From the NCBI GenBank assembly GCA_028095925.1, contig JAOHCW010000012.1, forward strand, positions 1-35,546: 35,546 bases of DNA, written 5' to 3'. A model generated the notes under the pieces. The model saw nothing but the letters and a program-made list of their open reading frames with translations, did no database searches and had not been told where the DNA came from. Both the position numbers and the translations under genes were made by a program. This document shows positions 24,041 to 30,943 of the stretch, piece after piece. The DNA comes from Aquiluna sp. Its GTDB lineage: Bacteria > Actinomycetota > Actinomycetes > Actinomycetales > Microbacteriaceae. How positions within the stretch are numbered: the first letter of the stretch is position 1; every line of letters starts with the position of its first letter.

Positions 24041-24658
24041 ATGGCTACCGACGAAAGCGTCTATCGCACACGAAGAATCGGCGCTTTGGTGGTCCTGGCA
24101 GCACTTATCGCAGGCATTTGGGGCATTCCCCAGCTCTTGGCAAATACTGGCCAAGAGGTCCTTCCAACCGAGGAAGCAACAGCGACCGAAGAGGCCATCC
24201 CGGCTGAGATAACAAACTGTGCCCCTGGCGTGGTTTCGGTTGAGGTAATGATCGGGAAGCTAATAAGCGGCGATGCCGATAATCAGGTCGTTGAGACCTT
24301 CAACTCCTTTGCCTCTAACACCAACCCCGATATTTGGTATGAGATAACCAACAACGGACTGGTCGATTGCAAGTTCAACGTAGGTTCTCGTGTGACGTTC
24401 TTCACTATTACCTCAGGAGAGCAGACCTACTGGTCCTCACGAGACTGTGACCGCAGCAATGACACTGACCGCTTTGTCACTCTCGGTTCAAATACCCCAG
24501 AGGAGGCAGCCGCAAGCCCCTGGGAGAAGTCCTACTCCACAGAGAATGGCTGCAATCTAAGTGGCAATGACCTGGTGCCAACCGCAGGAGCCACCTACAA
24601 GATCAAAGTTGAGGTCAACGGAGTTATCTCCGAGGAAAAGCGCTTCATTCTCAACTAA
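24041..24658 (+). CDS. Membrane-anchored extracytoplasmic protein of unknown function
   Basis: A 205-residue protein. A basic N-terminus (YRTRRIG) precedes one hydrophobic helix (about 13-34), then a Thr/Glu-rich linker, then an extracytoplasmic domain (about 58-205) rich in beta-strand-forming residues with four cysteines (NCAPG, LVDCKFN, SRDCDRS, NGCNLS) that could form two disulfides. The VDCKFNVGSRVTFFTI and WSSRDCD features resemble Ig-like secreted domains of actinobacteria, but I cannot name a family. It is convergent with radA and overlaps it by eight bases. Confidence 0.7.
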   Translation: MATDESVYRTRRIGALVVLAALIAGIWGIPQLLANTGQEVLPTEEATATEEAIPAEITNCAPGVVSVEVMIGKLISGDADNQVVETFNSFASNTNPDIWYEITNNGLVDCKFNVGSRVTFFTITSGEQTYWSSRDCDRSNDTDRFVTLGSNTPEEAAASPWEKSYSTENGCNLSGNDLVPTAGATYKIKVEVNGVISEEKRFILN

Positions 24659-25958
24659 GGGCTGCCGCGATGGCGGCAGCGAGCTGTGTACTAGAAGAGT
24701 CAATTACTTTCTTGTGACCGAGGCGTTTTGCCTCAGATTGTCTAAGTGCAGGGTTAGTTACACCACGAATTTCTCCGCTGAGGCTGATCTCACCAAAGGC
24801 CGCGAGCGACTGCGCAGCTGGCCTGTCTTTCACCGCCGATGCAATTGCTATCGCAATTGCTAAATCAGCTGCGGGCTCGGTTATCTTCATGCCGCCTACG
24901 GTTGAGACGTAGACGTCTCGGTCTGACAGGCTCAGTCCGGCTCGGCGCTCTAAAACGGCGAGAAGCATTGCTACCCGCGCAGAATCAACTCCGTTGGTCA
25001 CCCGTCTCGGTTGCGGGGAGCCACTCTTCACAACCAGAGCCTGGATCTCAGCTCGCAGAGCTCGGCGGCCCTCAACAGTGATGGTGATGCAGGTTCCTGA
25101 GACATTGGTCTGCTGCTCCGAGACAAATAGGGCTGATGGGTCTGGAACCTCAATAATGCCCTCGCCACTCATTTCGAAGCAGCCAACCTCATCCGTTGGG
25201 CCAAAGCGGTTCTTGAGGGTTCGAATAAACCTGAGAGACGTCTGTCGGTCGCCCTCGAAGTGGCACACGACGTCGACCAGGTGCTCAAGAGTCCTCGGGC
25301 CTGCTATCGAGCCATCTTTGGTGACATGACCGACCAATACCAGCGGTGTTGAGCTCTCTTTAGCAACTCGAATGAGGTTGCTTGCCACCTCTCTTACCTG
25401 CGCCGGCATGCCAGCAACTCCATCGAGGTCCAGGCTTGAGACGGTCTGAACCGAGTCCACGATTATGAGCTCCGGATCGACCTGGTCAATCTGACCCAGA
25501 ACGCTTGAAAGGTCCGTCTCGGTTGCAAGAAATAGGTTCTCGGATAGTGCTGAGGTCCTGGTGGCACGCAGTTTGACCTGAGAAGCCGACTCCTCGGCGG
25601 AGACGTAGAGAACTTTCTTGCCGCCCTTTGCGAGCCTTGCGGCAACCTCTAGAAGCAGAGTGCTCTTACCCACTCCGGGTTCACCTGATAGAAGCACCAC
25701 CGCTCCTGGGACAAGCCCTCCGCCGAGAACGCGATCAAACTCCTGAACACCTGTCGGGTAGTGACCCTCGCCGCTTACTTCAATGTCTGTAATGGGCCTT
25801 GCTGCTCGAGCCGAACTGATCTGTGCAGGCTTTGCCTTGGTGACTGAGGCTGTCTCTGAAACAGTTCCCCAGGCCTGACAGCTACTGCATTGGCCAACCC
25901 ATTTGGCCGTTGACCAGCCGCACTCGCTGCAGCGATATTCACTCTTAGTCTTGGCCAT
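24651..25958 (-). CDS. radA: DNA repair protein RadA
   Basis: A 435-residue RecA-like branch-migration ATPase. The N-terminal zinc finger uses Cys10, 13, 24 and 27. Walker A GEPGVGKST is at 92-100, the RadA-specific KNRFG motif follows (LKNRFGPTDEVGCFEM), and the C-terminal Lon-like domain contains VGGMKITEPAADLA. ATG 25958 begins the conserved AKTKSEYRCSECGW and is preceded at six bases by TAGTTT on the minus strand, so the mRNA is probably leaderless. Confidence 0.97.
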   Translation of the reverse strand: MAKTKSEYRCSECGWSTAKWVGQCSSCQAWGTVSETASVTKAKPAQISSARAARPITDIEVSGEGHYPTGVQEFDRVLGGGLVPGAVVLLSGEPGVGKSTLLLEVAARLAKGGKKVLYVSAEESASQVKLRATRTSALSENLFLATETDLSSVLGQIDQVDPELIIVDSVQTVSSLDLDGVAGMPAQVREVASNLIRVAKESSTPLVLVGHVTKDGSIAGPRTLEHLVDVVCHFEGDRQTSLRFIRTLKNRFGPTDEVGCFEMSGEGIIEVPDPSALFVSEQQTNVSGTCITITVEGRRALRAEIQALVVKSGSPQPRRVTNGVDSARVAMLLAVLERRAGLSLSDRDVYVSTVGGMKITEPAADLAIAIAIASAVKDRPAAQSLAAFGEISLSGEIRGVTNPALRQSEAKRLGHKKVIDSSSTQLAAAIAAALS

Positions 25959-25964
25959 CAAACC

Positions 25965-25970
25965 AAACTA
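25965..25970 (-). promoter_or_regulatory. -10 box for leaderless radA
   Basis: TAGTTT on the minus strand, six bases (GGTTTG), then ATG 25958. No ribosome-binding site fits in between. Confidence 0.5.
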
Positions 25971-25988
25971 CCGCTACCCACCCCCACC

Positions 25989-25994
25989 TAAACT
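25989..25994 (+). promoter_or_regulatory. -10 box for the CPBP gene
   Basis: TAAACT would give a leader of about 30 bases that includes GGAGCGAGG before the ATG at 26032. The 73-base gap between radA and this gene holds the two divergent promoters and nothing else visible. Confidence 0.4.
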
Positions 25995-26031
25995 TCTTCT
26001 CTCAACAGTTTTTTGGTTTGGAGCGAGGTTT

Positions 26032-26754
26032 ATGCGTAGGCACTCCTTCGAGCTTTGGCTTACCCTCATGGTCTCTTTGGGCGCGAGCACGATTTATGCC
26101 GTGCTGAGCCTGCTGCGAATACTGAATTCAACCCAGGGCCTTGCCGGTTCTTCAACCACCATCAATCGCCCTCTCGCCCAGCAGGGCTGGCTGGATTTTA
26201 TTTCTCAGCTTGCCTCGATTTCACTCTCTCTGGTCCCAGTCTTGTTGGCGCTCTACTTTCTAAGGCTCGATCGCATCAGCATCGGGCTCTTGCCCAAAGC
26301 TAAGGATTTCCTTTGGGGTCTTGGGCTGCCTATCGCAATTGGAATACCGGGGATTGCCCTTTATGTGTTGGCGGTTCAGTTAGGCCTGACCGCTCGGGTA
26401 ATACCCAGCTCACTCGGTGACTACTGGTGGACGCCACTAATTCTGTTCTTGGCCGCACTTCGCGCTGGACTGCAGGAAGAGGTGATTGCGGTTGCGTTTT
26501 TGGCCAAGAAGCTTGAGCTAATTAGACCAGGGCTCACTATTGCCGCAGTGGTTTTAATCTCGAGCCTCTTCAGAGCCAGCTACCACCTTTACCAGGGCTT
26601 CTCGGCATTTATAGGCAACTTCCTGATGGGCTTGGTTTTTGCCTACCTATTCCTTCGTGGCGGCAGAGTTGCTCCGCTCGTCATCGCCCACACCACCATG
26701 AATACCGCCGTGTTTATTGGGTATCCGTTGGTTGCCCCATACCTACCAATCTAG
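26032..26754 (+). CDS. CPBP-family intramembrane glutamic endopeptidase homologue
   Basis: A 240-residue protein with about seven TM helices. It has the paired glutamates of the CPBP/Abi active site (LQEEVIAVAFLAKKL, near 148), a second motif SLFRASYHLYQG with the motif-2 His, the FLMGLVFAYLFLRGG helix and a third motif VIAHTTMNTA near 219. The motif-1 arginine of EExxxR is not seen. Family members cleave within membranes or modify peptides; the substrate is unknown. ATG 26032 is supported by GAGCGAGG; the longer frame upstream is radA antisense. Confidence 0.8.
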   Translation: MRRHSFELWLTLMVSLGASTIYAVLSLLRILNSTQGLAGSSTTINRPLAQQGWLDFISQLASISLSLVPVLLALYFLRLDRISIGLLPKAKDFLWGLGLPIAIGIPGIALYVLAVQLGLTARVIPSSLGDYWWTPLILFLAALRAGLQEEVIAVAFLAKKLELIRPGLTIAAVVLISSLFRASYHLYQGFSAFIGNFLMGLVFAYLFLRGGRVAPLVIAHTTMNTAVFIGYPLVAPYLPI

Positions 26755-26757
26755 GAT
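26752..26757 (+). promoter_or_regulatory. -10 box for proC containing the upstream stop codon
   Basis: TAGGAT: its first three bases are the TAG stop of the CPBP gene. Six bases later comes the proC ATG. Confidence 0.5.
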
Positions 26758-26763
26758 TTAGCC

Positions 26764-27594
26764 ATGGATAACCTCAGGGTATGTTTTTTGGGCACCGGCT
26801 CTATGGGCTCGGCGGTGCTAAGAGGCCTCATCAACTCCGGGCATCCTGTTGAACTCATATCCGCAACCACTAAGAGCGAAGAGAGTGCCGTTAGCTTCAG
26901 AGCAATTGGCGTTAGCGCGCTCTCGGTTGAGCAGTCGCCGGACGCCAATGCCCTGCTTTCGGGGGATGCGGATGTTGTCGTGCTGGGCGTGAAGCCCTAC
27001 CAAATTGTCGATGTTCTCACTGAGATTGCCGAGGAGCTCCCCAAGAACTCTGTGGTGATATCGATGGCCGGGGGCATTGAGCTAAAGACCATGGCAGCAT
27101 CCCTCCCTGAACACAAAAACCTCATCCGCTCGATGCCAAACACTCCTGCAATGGTTGGTCAAGCGGTAACGGGGCTGGCTTCCCACTCCACCGCAAGCGC
27201 CGATGCCCTGGATGCGGCTCAGTGGCTTTTCTCTTCGGTTGGGGAGGTTGTCAAGGTCGAAGAGCAGCAGATCAATGCTTTGAGCGCAATCTCTGGCTCG
27301 GGCCCTGCCTGGATTTATTTCATCATCGAGCAGTGGGAAAAGGTCGCCATCTCGAAGGGCTTCACCCAGGAGCAGGCAGAGACGCTTGTGCGCTCCACGC
27401 TTTTCGGATCCGCGGCCCTGTTGGCAGACAGTGGCGAAGAGCCAAGCGTGCTTAGAAAAAACGTGACATCACCGGGCGGCACAACAGAGCGGATCATCGC
27501 AACATTGGACGAGGCGAATCTTGAGAAGCTTTTCTCCAGTGCCCTAGATGCGGCAGTCAATAGGGCAAATGAAATAGCCGCCGCAAAGGATTAG
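26764..27594 (+). CDS. proC: Pyrroline-5-carboxylate reductase
   Basis: A 276-residue NAD(P)H-dependent enzyme for the last step of proline synthesis. The Rossmann loop LGTGSMGSAV spans Gly10-Gly15; then VVLGVKPYQIVDVL, SMAGGIELKTM, RSMPNTPAMVGQAVT, and the C-terminal dimer domain signature SAISGSGPAWIYFI and NVTSPGGTTERII. Length is normal. It has probably its own leaderless promoter although it follows the CPBP gene closely. Confidence 0.97.
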   Translation: MDNLRVCFLGTGSMGSAVLRGLINSGHPVELISATTKSEESAVSFRAIGVSALSVEQSPDANALLSGDADVVVLGVKPYQIVDVLTEIAEELPKNSVVISMAGGIELKTMAASLPEHKNLIRSMPNTPAMVGQAVTGLASHSTASADALDAAQWLFSSVGEVVKVEEQQINALSAISGSGPAWIYFIIEQWEKVAISKGFTQEQAETLVRSTLFGSAALLADSGEEPSVLRKNVTSPGGTTERIIATLDEANLEKLFSSALDAAVNRANEIAAAKD

Positions 27595-27597
27595 GCT
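27592..27597 (+). promoter_or_regulatory. -10 box for the ArsR-type gene containing the proC stop codon
   Basis: TAGGCT: its first three bases are the proC TAG stop. Six bases later comes the ATG at 27604. Confidence 0.5.
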
Positions 27598-27603
27598 TTA
27601 GTT

Positions 27604-28197
27604 ATGGCAGACATATTTGAGGCAATCGCCGACCCAACACGGCGCAATATTATGGAGACTCTGCTCTCGGCACAGGTAGCCGGCTCAGAGCTAACAGTAA
27701 GTGAGCTTGTTCAGAAGACCGGCTTGGGCCAACCCACAGTCTCAAAGCACCTAAAGACTCTTCGTGAGGTGGGACTGGTTGCAGCGCGCGAGGATGGCCA
27801 AAAGCGTTTCTACTCGGTTACCCCTGAGCCGCTTGAGGAAATCGAGGACTGGATAATCAACTTCCTCTCGCTCGGCTTCGAGGCGGAGGGTGAAGAGGAT
27901 CTTGCAAAGAACCTCAGCGAGGCAGGCGAGAAGTTGGGCCACTGGATAACCGAGAAGGCATCTTGGCTCGGTGAGCAGCTCCGCGCTCGCGCAGATGAGC
28001 TAGATGTCGATGTTGACCCCAAGGAGCTTGGCAAGAGGCTAGGTCGGAAACTCGCAGAGACAAAGGTCGATGCCGAAAAGGGTGCAAACGACTTCGAGAA
28101 GCTAGCCAGGCAAAAGGTCGAAGAGGTCGTTGACGACGTTCGAAGTGAAGCCACTCATTTCGCCGAAGAAGTCAAGGCAAAGGTAGGTAAGAAGTAA
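27604..28197 (+). CDS. ArsR-type winged-helix regulator with long charged helical tail
   Basis: A 197-residue protein. Residues 1-85 are an ArsR-like winged helix: IFEAIADPTRRNIMETL, recognition-helix region GLGQPTVSKHLKTLREVGLV and wing REDGQKRFYSV. No metal-binding cysteines are present. From about 95 to 197 it is a chain of highly charged Lys/Glu/Ala-rich amphipathic helices (LSEAGEKLGHWITEKASWLG, DFEKLARQKVEEVVDDV) resembling LEA or apolipoprotein-like sequence, an unusual addition. The stop codon overlaps the ATG of the next gene, a 2TM protein, by one base (TAATG). Confidence 0.8.
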   Translation: MADIFEAIADPTRRNIMETLLSAQVAGSELTVSELVQKTGLGQPTVSKHLKTLREVGLVAAREDGQKRFYSVTPEPLEEIEDWIINFLSLGFEAEGEEDLAKNLSEAGEKLGHWITEKASWLGEQLRARADELDVDVDPKELGKRLGRKLAETKVDAEKGANDFEKLARQKVEEVVDDVRSEATHFAEEVKAKVGKK

Positions 28198-28481
28198 TGG
28201 CTGAAGGTAGTGACGCTCTCCGCAACTTCGCTCAGAAGCAGCTGAAGAAAAAGCAGGACTTCAGAACCTATATGTGGGTCTATGCGGCAGTCGTCGCATT
28301 GACTTCCGGGGTCTGGTTCATTACATCGCCGAGTGCTCCCTACTGGCCAGTATGGGTAATCCTGGGGATGGGTATCGCAGCGATTTTTGTGGGCCTAGAC
28401 GCCTACGGTCGCCTGGGCGGCAAGCCGATAACCGATGAGCAAATCGATGCCGAGGTTGAGCGCCTAAGGCGCAAGGGCTAG
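28197..28481 (+). CDS. 2TM-domain membrane protein
   Basis: A 94-residue protein: charged N-terminus (RNFAQKQLKKKQDFRTYMW), TM1 about 26-44, a short loop ending SAPYWPVW, TM2 about 49-66 and a charged tail (ITDEQIDAEVERLRRKG). It matches the small 2TM domain that often accompanies LytTR or other regulators. Here it is coupled to the ArsR-type gene by a TAATG overlap, so the pair may sense membrane state; this is inference. Confidence 0.7.
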   Translation: MAEGSDALRNFAQKQLKKKQDFRTYMWVYAAVVALTSGVWFITSPSAPYWPVWVILGMGIAAIFVGLDAYGRLGGKPITDEQIDAEVERLRRKG

Positions 28482-28492
28482 ACTTTGGCAGG

Positions 28493-28508
28493 TTGCCCAC
28501 AAGGGCAA
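28493..28508 (+). other. Small hairpin in the bS22 leader
   Basis: TTGCCC, tetraloop ACAA, GGGCAA: a six-pair perfect stem 22 bases before the bS22 GTG and upstream of its GAGG site. It may stabilise or control the mRNA. Confidence 0.35.
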
Positions 28509-28530
28509 AAAGAACATAGACGAGGTTTTT

Positions 28531-28629
28531 GTGGGTTCAGTAATCAAAAAGCGCCGCAAGCGCATGTCGAAGAAGAAGCACCGCAAGCTTCTTCGCAAGA
28601 CGCGCCACCAGCGTCGCAACAAGAAGTAG
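28531..28629 (+). CDS. Small ribosomal subunit protein bS22 (AURKAIP1/COX24-type)
   Basis: A 32-residue protein, easily missed because of its size. It reads MGSVIKKRRKRMSKKKHRKL followed by LRKTRHQRRNKK, so almost half the residues are Lys or Arg. This is the actinobacterial 30S protein bS22, homologous to the C-terminus of mitochondrial AURKAIP1. It starts on GTG 28531 with GAGG five bases upstream. Its position after proC and before a SerB-like gene matches M. tuberculosis (Rv0500B). An intrinsic terminator follows after six bases. Confidence 0.93.
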   Translation: MGSVIKKRRKRMSKKKHRKLLRKTRHQRRNKK

Positions 28630-28634
28630 TAACT

Positions 28635-28658
28635 ACCCGCCCAATGAGGCGGGTTTTT
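28635..28658 (+). terminator. Intrinsic terminator after bS22
   Basis: A seven-pair stem (CCCGCC pairs with GGCGGG plus a closing A-T) with a six-base loop and TTTTT. It is the only canonical intrinsic terminator I see in the window. The T-run runs into the stop codon of the opposing HAD gene. Confidence 0.9.
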
Positions 28659-29370
28659 ACTTTTGACCCCTCAGCTCGCGCCTGCGCTGGCGCAGAATCT
28701 CCCAGCCCGCAGCTACCGCATAGCGCCTTAGCTGGGCATCGGGATTCACAGCCACCTGGTTCCCCACGGCACTGAGCATGGGTAGATCGTTTACTGAGTC
28801 CGAATAGGCCCATGACTTTCTCAGGCTTATCCCGCGCTCCTTAGCAAGTTTCTTTACCGCCTTGCCCTTGGCTTTGCCGTGGAGTGGGGCTCCGACTAAT
28901 TCGCCTGTCAGAACTTTGCCATCATGGCCGACAATTGTTCCAAGAGCTCCAGTTGCACCCAGATCCTGGGCTATTACTTCTGCTAGCTCCACGGGCGATG
29001 CTGTCACCAACCACACCTCATGACCCTGTTGCAGGTGATGCTTTAGCCTCTCAACTGCCCTAGGCCAGAGTCTTGGCTGGATTTCGTCTTTATAAACCTG
29101 GTCGACCAGCTCTTGGAGTTCCTTTACCGAGTGCCCGCGGGTGAGCATGAGGGCACGATCTTTGATGTCGGCCATTTTGGAGGTCTTCTCCCCACGCCTT
29201 ATAAACATCACGTGTTCCCACATGAACCGCCAGACATCGCGGCGCTTAATGCTGCCTCCGGTAAAGGCAACCTTGCCAAAAAGAATCGCAGTTGAGCCAC
29301 AGACCAACGTGTTGTCGACGTCGAAGAAGGCAGCAATCTTCTTTGTCGGTTTCGCGGCTTCGGGGGTCAC
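28657..29370 (-). CDS. HAD-IB hydrolase (SerB1-like phosphatase)
   Basis: A 237-residue haloacid-dehalogenase-superfamily phosphatase. Motif I is FFDVDNTLV (Asp17 nucleophile, Asp19 acid/base), motif II is VTASP, motif III/IV is the Lys region plus YSDSVNDLPML. The C1 cap subclass IB matches phosphoserine-phosphatase-like SerB1 (Rv0505c), but substrate is uncertain. GTG 29370 follows TAGACT by six bases, a leaderless arrangement. It is divergent from the glutaredoxin-like gene and convergent with bS22. Confidence 0.88.
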   Translation of the reverse strand: MTPEAAKPTKKIAAFFDVDNTLVCGSTAILFGKVAFTGGSIKRRDVWRFMWEHVMFIRRGEKTSKMADIKDRALMLTRGHSVKELQELVDQVYKDEIQPRLWPRAVERLKHHLQQGHEVWLVTASPVELAEVIAQDLGATGALGTIVGHDGKVLTGELVGAPLHGKAKGKAVKKLAKERGISLRKSWAYSDSVNDLPMLSAVGNQVAVNPDAQLRRYAVAAGWEILRQRRRELRGQK

Positions 29371-29376
29371 TCGCTA

Positions 29377-29382
29377 AGTCTA
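29377..29382 (-). promoter_or_regulatory. -10 box for leaderless HAD-IB gene
   Basis: TAGACT on the minus strand, six bases (TAGCGA), then GTG 29370. Its -35 region would fall on the -10 box of the divergent gene. Confidence 0.5.
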
Positions 29383-29400
29383 GAGCTGAAGAGAATCACC

Positions 29401-29406
29401 TAGTCT
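29401..29406 (+). promoter_or_regulatory. -10 box for leaderless glutaredoxin-like gene
   Basis: TAGTCT, six bases (TGAACC), then ATG 29413. Only 18 bases separate it from the divergent -10 box. Confidence 0.5.
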
Positions 29407-29412
29407 TGAACC

Positions 29413-29682
29413 ATGAAAGAGCCAATCGAGATTCAATTGGTGATTCGGCAGGGCTGCCACCTTTGCGTTGCAGCTGAGTCCGACCTGGCAAGGGTCATTG
29501 CCCGCTTTGCCGCTGAATATCCCGAGCGCGAATACACAGTTGAGCTTGTGGACATAGCCGACTATGACAAATTGCAACGCTTTAGCGAGGAAGTGCCAGT
29601 GTTGCTCATCAACGAGAAGCAGATCTCATTCTGGCGAATTGATGAAAAGCGGGCCTTTGAGAAACTCAGCGAGCTCGCATGA
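29413..29682 (+). CDS. Glutaredoxin-like (DUF836) protein
   Basis: An 89-residue thioredoxin-fold protein with a CxxC active site (Cys15-His-Leu-Cys18) after the first strand and a cis-Pro region in EEVPVLLINEKQISFWRID. It is a putative thiol-disulfide oxidoreductase; partner unknown. The order SerB-like then glutaredoxin-like is shared with M. tuberculosis (Rv0505c, Rv0508). Its TGA overlaps the ATG of a 42-codon ORF (ATGA). Confidence 0.85.
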   Translation: MKEPIEIQLVIRQGCHLCVAAESDLARVIARFAAEYPEREYTVELVDIADYDKLQRFSEEVPVLLINEKQISFWRIDEKRAFEKLSELA

Positions 29683-29807
29683 GAAGGGTTATTTTCTGGG
29701 CCCTGAAGAACTTCTGGTTTCCCATCCTGATTTTTGCTCTCGCACAACTTGGCAAGAGGTATCGGTGGGCGGCCGATTTTCACGCCAAGCTAAATAAGTT
29801 TAGGTAG
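29679..29807 (+). CDS. Putative 42-residue membrane protein
   Basis: Starts at ATG 29679 overlapping the glutaredoxin-like stop. The product is MRRVIFWALKNFWFPILIFA followed by a basic tail with LGKRYRW and HAKLNKFR. One hydrophobic, aromatic-rich helix flanked by basic residues and tight coupling suggest a real small membrane protein, but I recognise no family, and chance cannot be excluded for so short a frame. Confidence 0.45.
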   Translation: MRRVIFWALKNFWFPILIFALAQLGKRYRWAADFHAKLNKFR

Positions 29808-29810
29808 TTG

Positions 29811-29840
29811 TTGCATTATTACTACATAGCATTTATGCTA
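29811..29840 (+). promoter_or_regulatory. Promoter and palindromic operator of the XRE operon
   Basis: TTGCAT (29811-29816), 17 bases, TATGCT (29834-29839), six bases, ATG 29846: a complete leaderless promoter. TAGCAT-TT-ATGCTA (29827-29840) is a palindrome covering the -10 box, a likely binding site for the XRE regulator itself. Confidence 0.65.
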
Positions 29841-29845
29841 CATCC

Positions 29846-30085
29846 ATGGGTCGCAAACCAAAGTCTGAAGAAGAGCGGGTAGCTAACCGCGTCGAAGACT
29901 TGCGAGCCAGAAACAACCTGTCTCGGCAAGAACTCGCCGAGCAGGTTGGTGTTCACTACCAAACCATCGGATACATCGAACGCGGTGAGTACTCGCCATC
30001 GCTTGTGTTGGCGTTGCGTATCGCTTCGGTCTTAGGAGCCAGCGTCGAGGAGATCTTCTGGCTCGATGAGGAAAACAATGAGTAA
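29846..30085 (+). CDS. XRE/Cro-CI family transcriptional regulator
   Basis: A 79-residue protein that is almost entirely one helix-turn-helix domain: VEDLRARNNLSRQELAEQVG, then HYQTIGYIERGEYSPSLVLA and a C-terminal ALRIASVLGASVEEIFWLDE. It resembles the short YozG-type regulators encoded next to a membrane protein. The gene has a good leaderless promoter with an overlapping palindrome, so autorepression is plausible. Its stop overlaps the start of the next gene by eight bases. Confidence 0.9.
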   Translation: MGRKPKSEEERVANRVEDLRARNNLSRQELAEQVGVHYQTIGYIERGEYSPSLVLALRIASVLGASVEEIFWLDEENNE

Positions 30086-30941
30086 CGAACTTCTAGTCAT
30101 CTTTTACATTCTTGCAACGCTGGCGGTCGCTTACCTCTGGTTTTATCCAAAGGTCATCGGCGAAAATGTCAAACTCATGGCGTGGATGGATATTCTTGTT
30201 ACAGGCATCCCGCTAGCAATCTCCGCATTGCTTTTCTGGGAGTCGAATCCACCACTCAGGTTGCTTTTTTTCGACCTCAACTGGTTCTTCTTCACCCTGA
30301 TTGCAATGTTTGCAATTGAGCTTCCGATGTTTCTTCTTTATCTCCGAGCCCGGGGTCTTAGCGAAAAGTACTGGGCAATGTTCAGGATTGCACCGAAGGG
30401 CTCCCCCGATACCGCATGGGCCTCGGCATCCGTTGAGTCCGTAGAGAGACAGCTCAATGACACAAGGTGGGATGGCCTTCGGACGCGGGGTGCAAAGACA
30501 TTTCTGCTGGTGGGCTCAAACATCATGATTCTTTTCGGAACGGGATTCCTGGTTCTAGTTGGCGACAATCAGTGGGCCCCATATGGGCTTATTCACATTT
30601 TGCTCATTTGGGTTTTTTGGTTCTTGCTTCGCCAGTCGGTCAGGCTTGTCGCCGATGCGCCAGAGGAAGCCCTAGACGAGATGATGCTTGAACTGAGAAA
30701 TCGCAGCTACGTTGTCGCATATCGTTGGCTGACAACCTTGGTCGCACTCGGTGTGACGGCTCTTATGATCTTCGCAGTAATCTCCGACTTCCAGCCTGGC
30801 TCTGATGGCTTCAATTACGCTCTGAACCCAACTTGGCCTCAGGTCCAGGCGGTTTTTTGGCTCTACTTTGCCTACATGTTGATGTTGCCGTCAATGGCCC
30901 TGATTTCTCTGGGACTGAAGAGCGAACGAAAGAAGAGCTAG
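30078..30941 (+). CDS. Multi-TM membrane protein of unknown function
   Basis: A 287-residue integral membrane protein with about seven TM helices (near 5-22, 34-52, 65-92, 144-162, 168-188, 218-240 and 258-280). A soluble loop near 93-140 contains the charged stretch VESVERQLNDTRWDGLRTRG. No known domain recognised. ATG 30078 is preceded by GATGAGG with six bases spacing; ATG 30066 is an alternative. It is coupled to the XRE gene and ends two bases before the DUF418 gene, so the regulator probably controls it. Confidence 0.75.
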   Translation: MSNELLVIFYILATLAVAYLWFYPKVIGENVKLMAWMDILVTGIPLAISALLFWESNPPLRLLFFDLNWFFFTLIAMFAIELPMFLLYLRARGLSEKYWAMFRIAPKGSPDTAWASASVESVERQLNDTRWDGLRTRGAKTFLLVGSNIMILFGTGFLVLVGDNQWAPYGLIHILLIWVFWFLLRQSVRLVADAPEEALDEMMLELRNRSYVVAYRWLTTLVALGVTALMIFAVISDFQPGSDGFNYALNPTWPQVQAVFWLYFAYMLMLPSMALISLGLKSERKKS

Positions 30942-30943
30942 AC

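Noticed and set aside
28485..28775. 96-codon plus-strand ORF over bS22 and the HAD-IB 3' end
   Set aside because: It overlaps bS22 in another frame, crosses the terminator and has low-complexity sequence.
30833..30943. Longer start for the DUF418 protein
   Set aside because: It is a shadow of the preceding membrane-protein gene; the conserved N-terminus begins right after ATG 30944.
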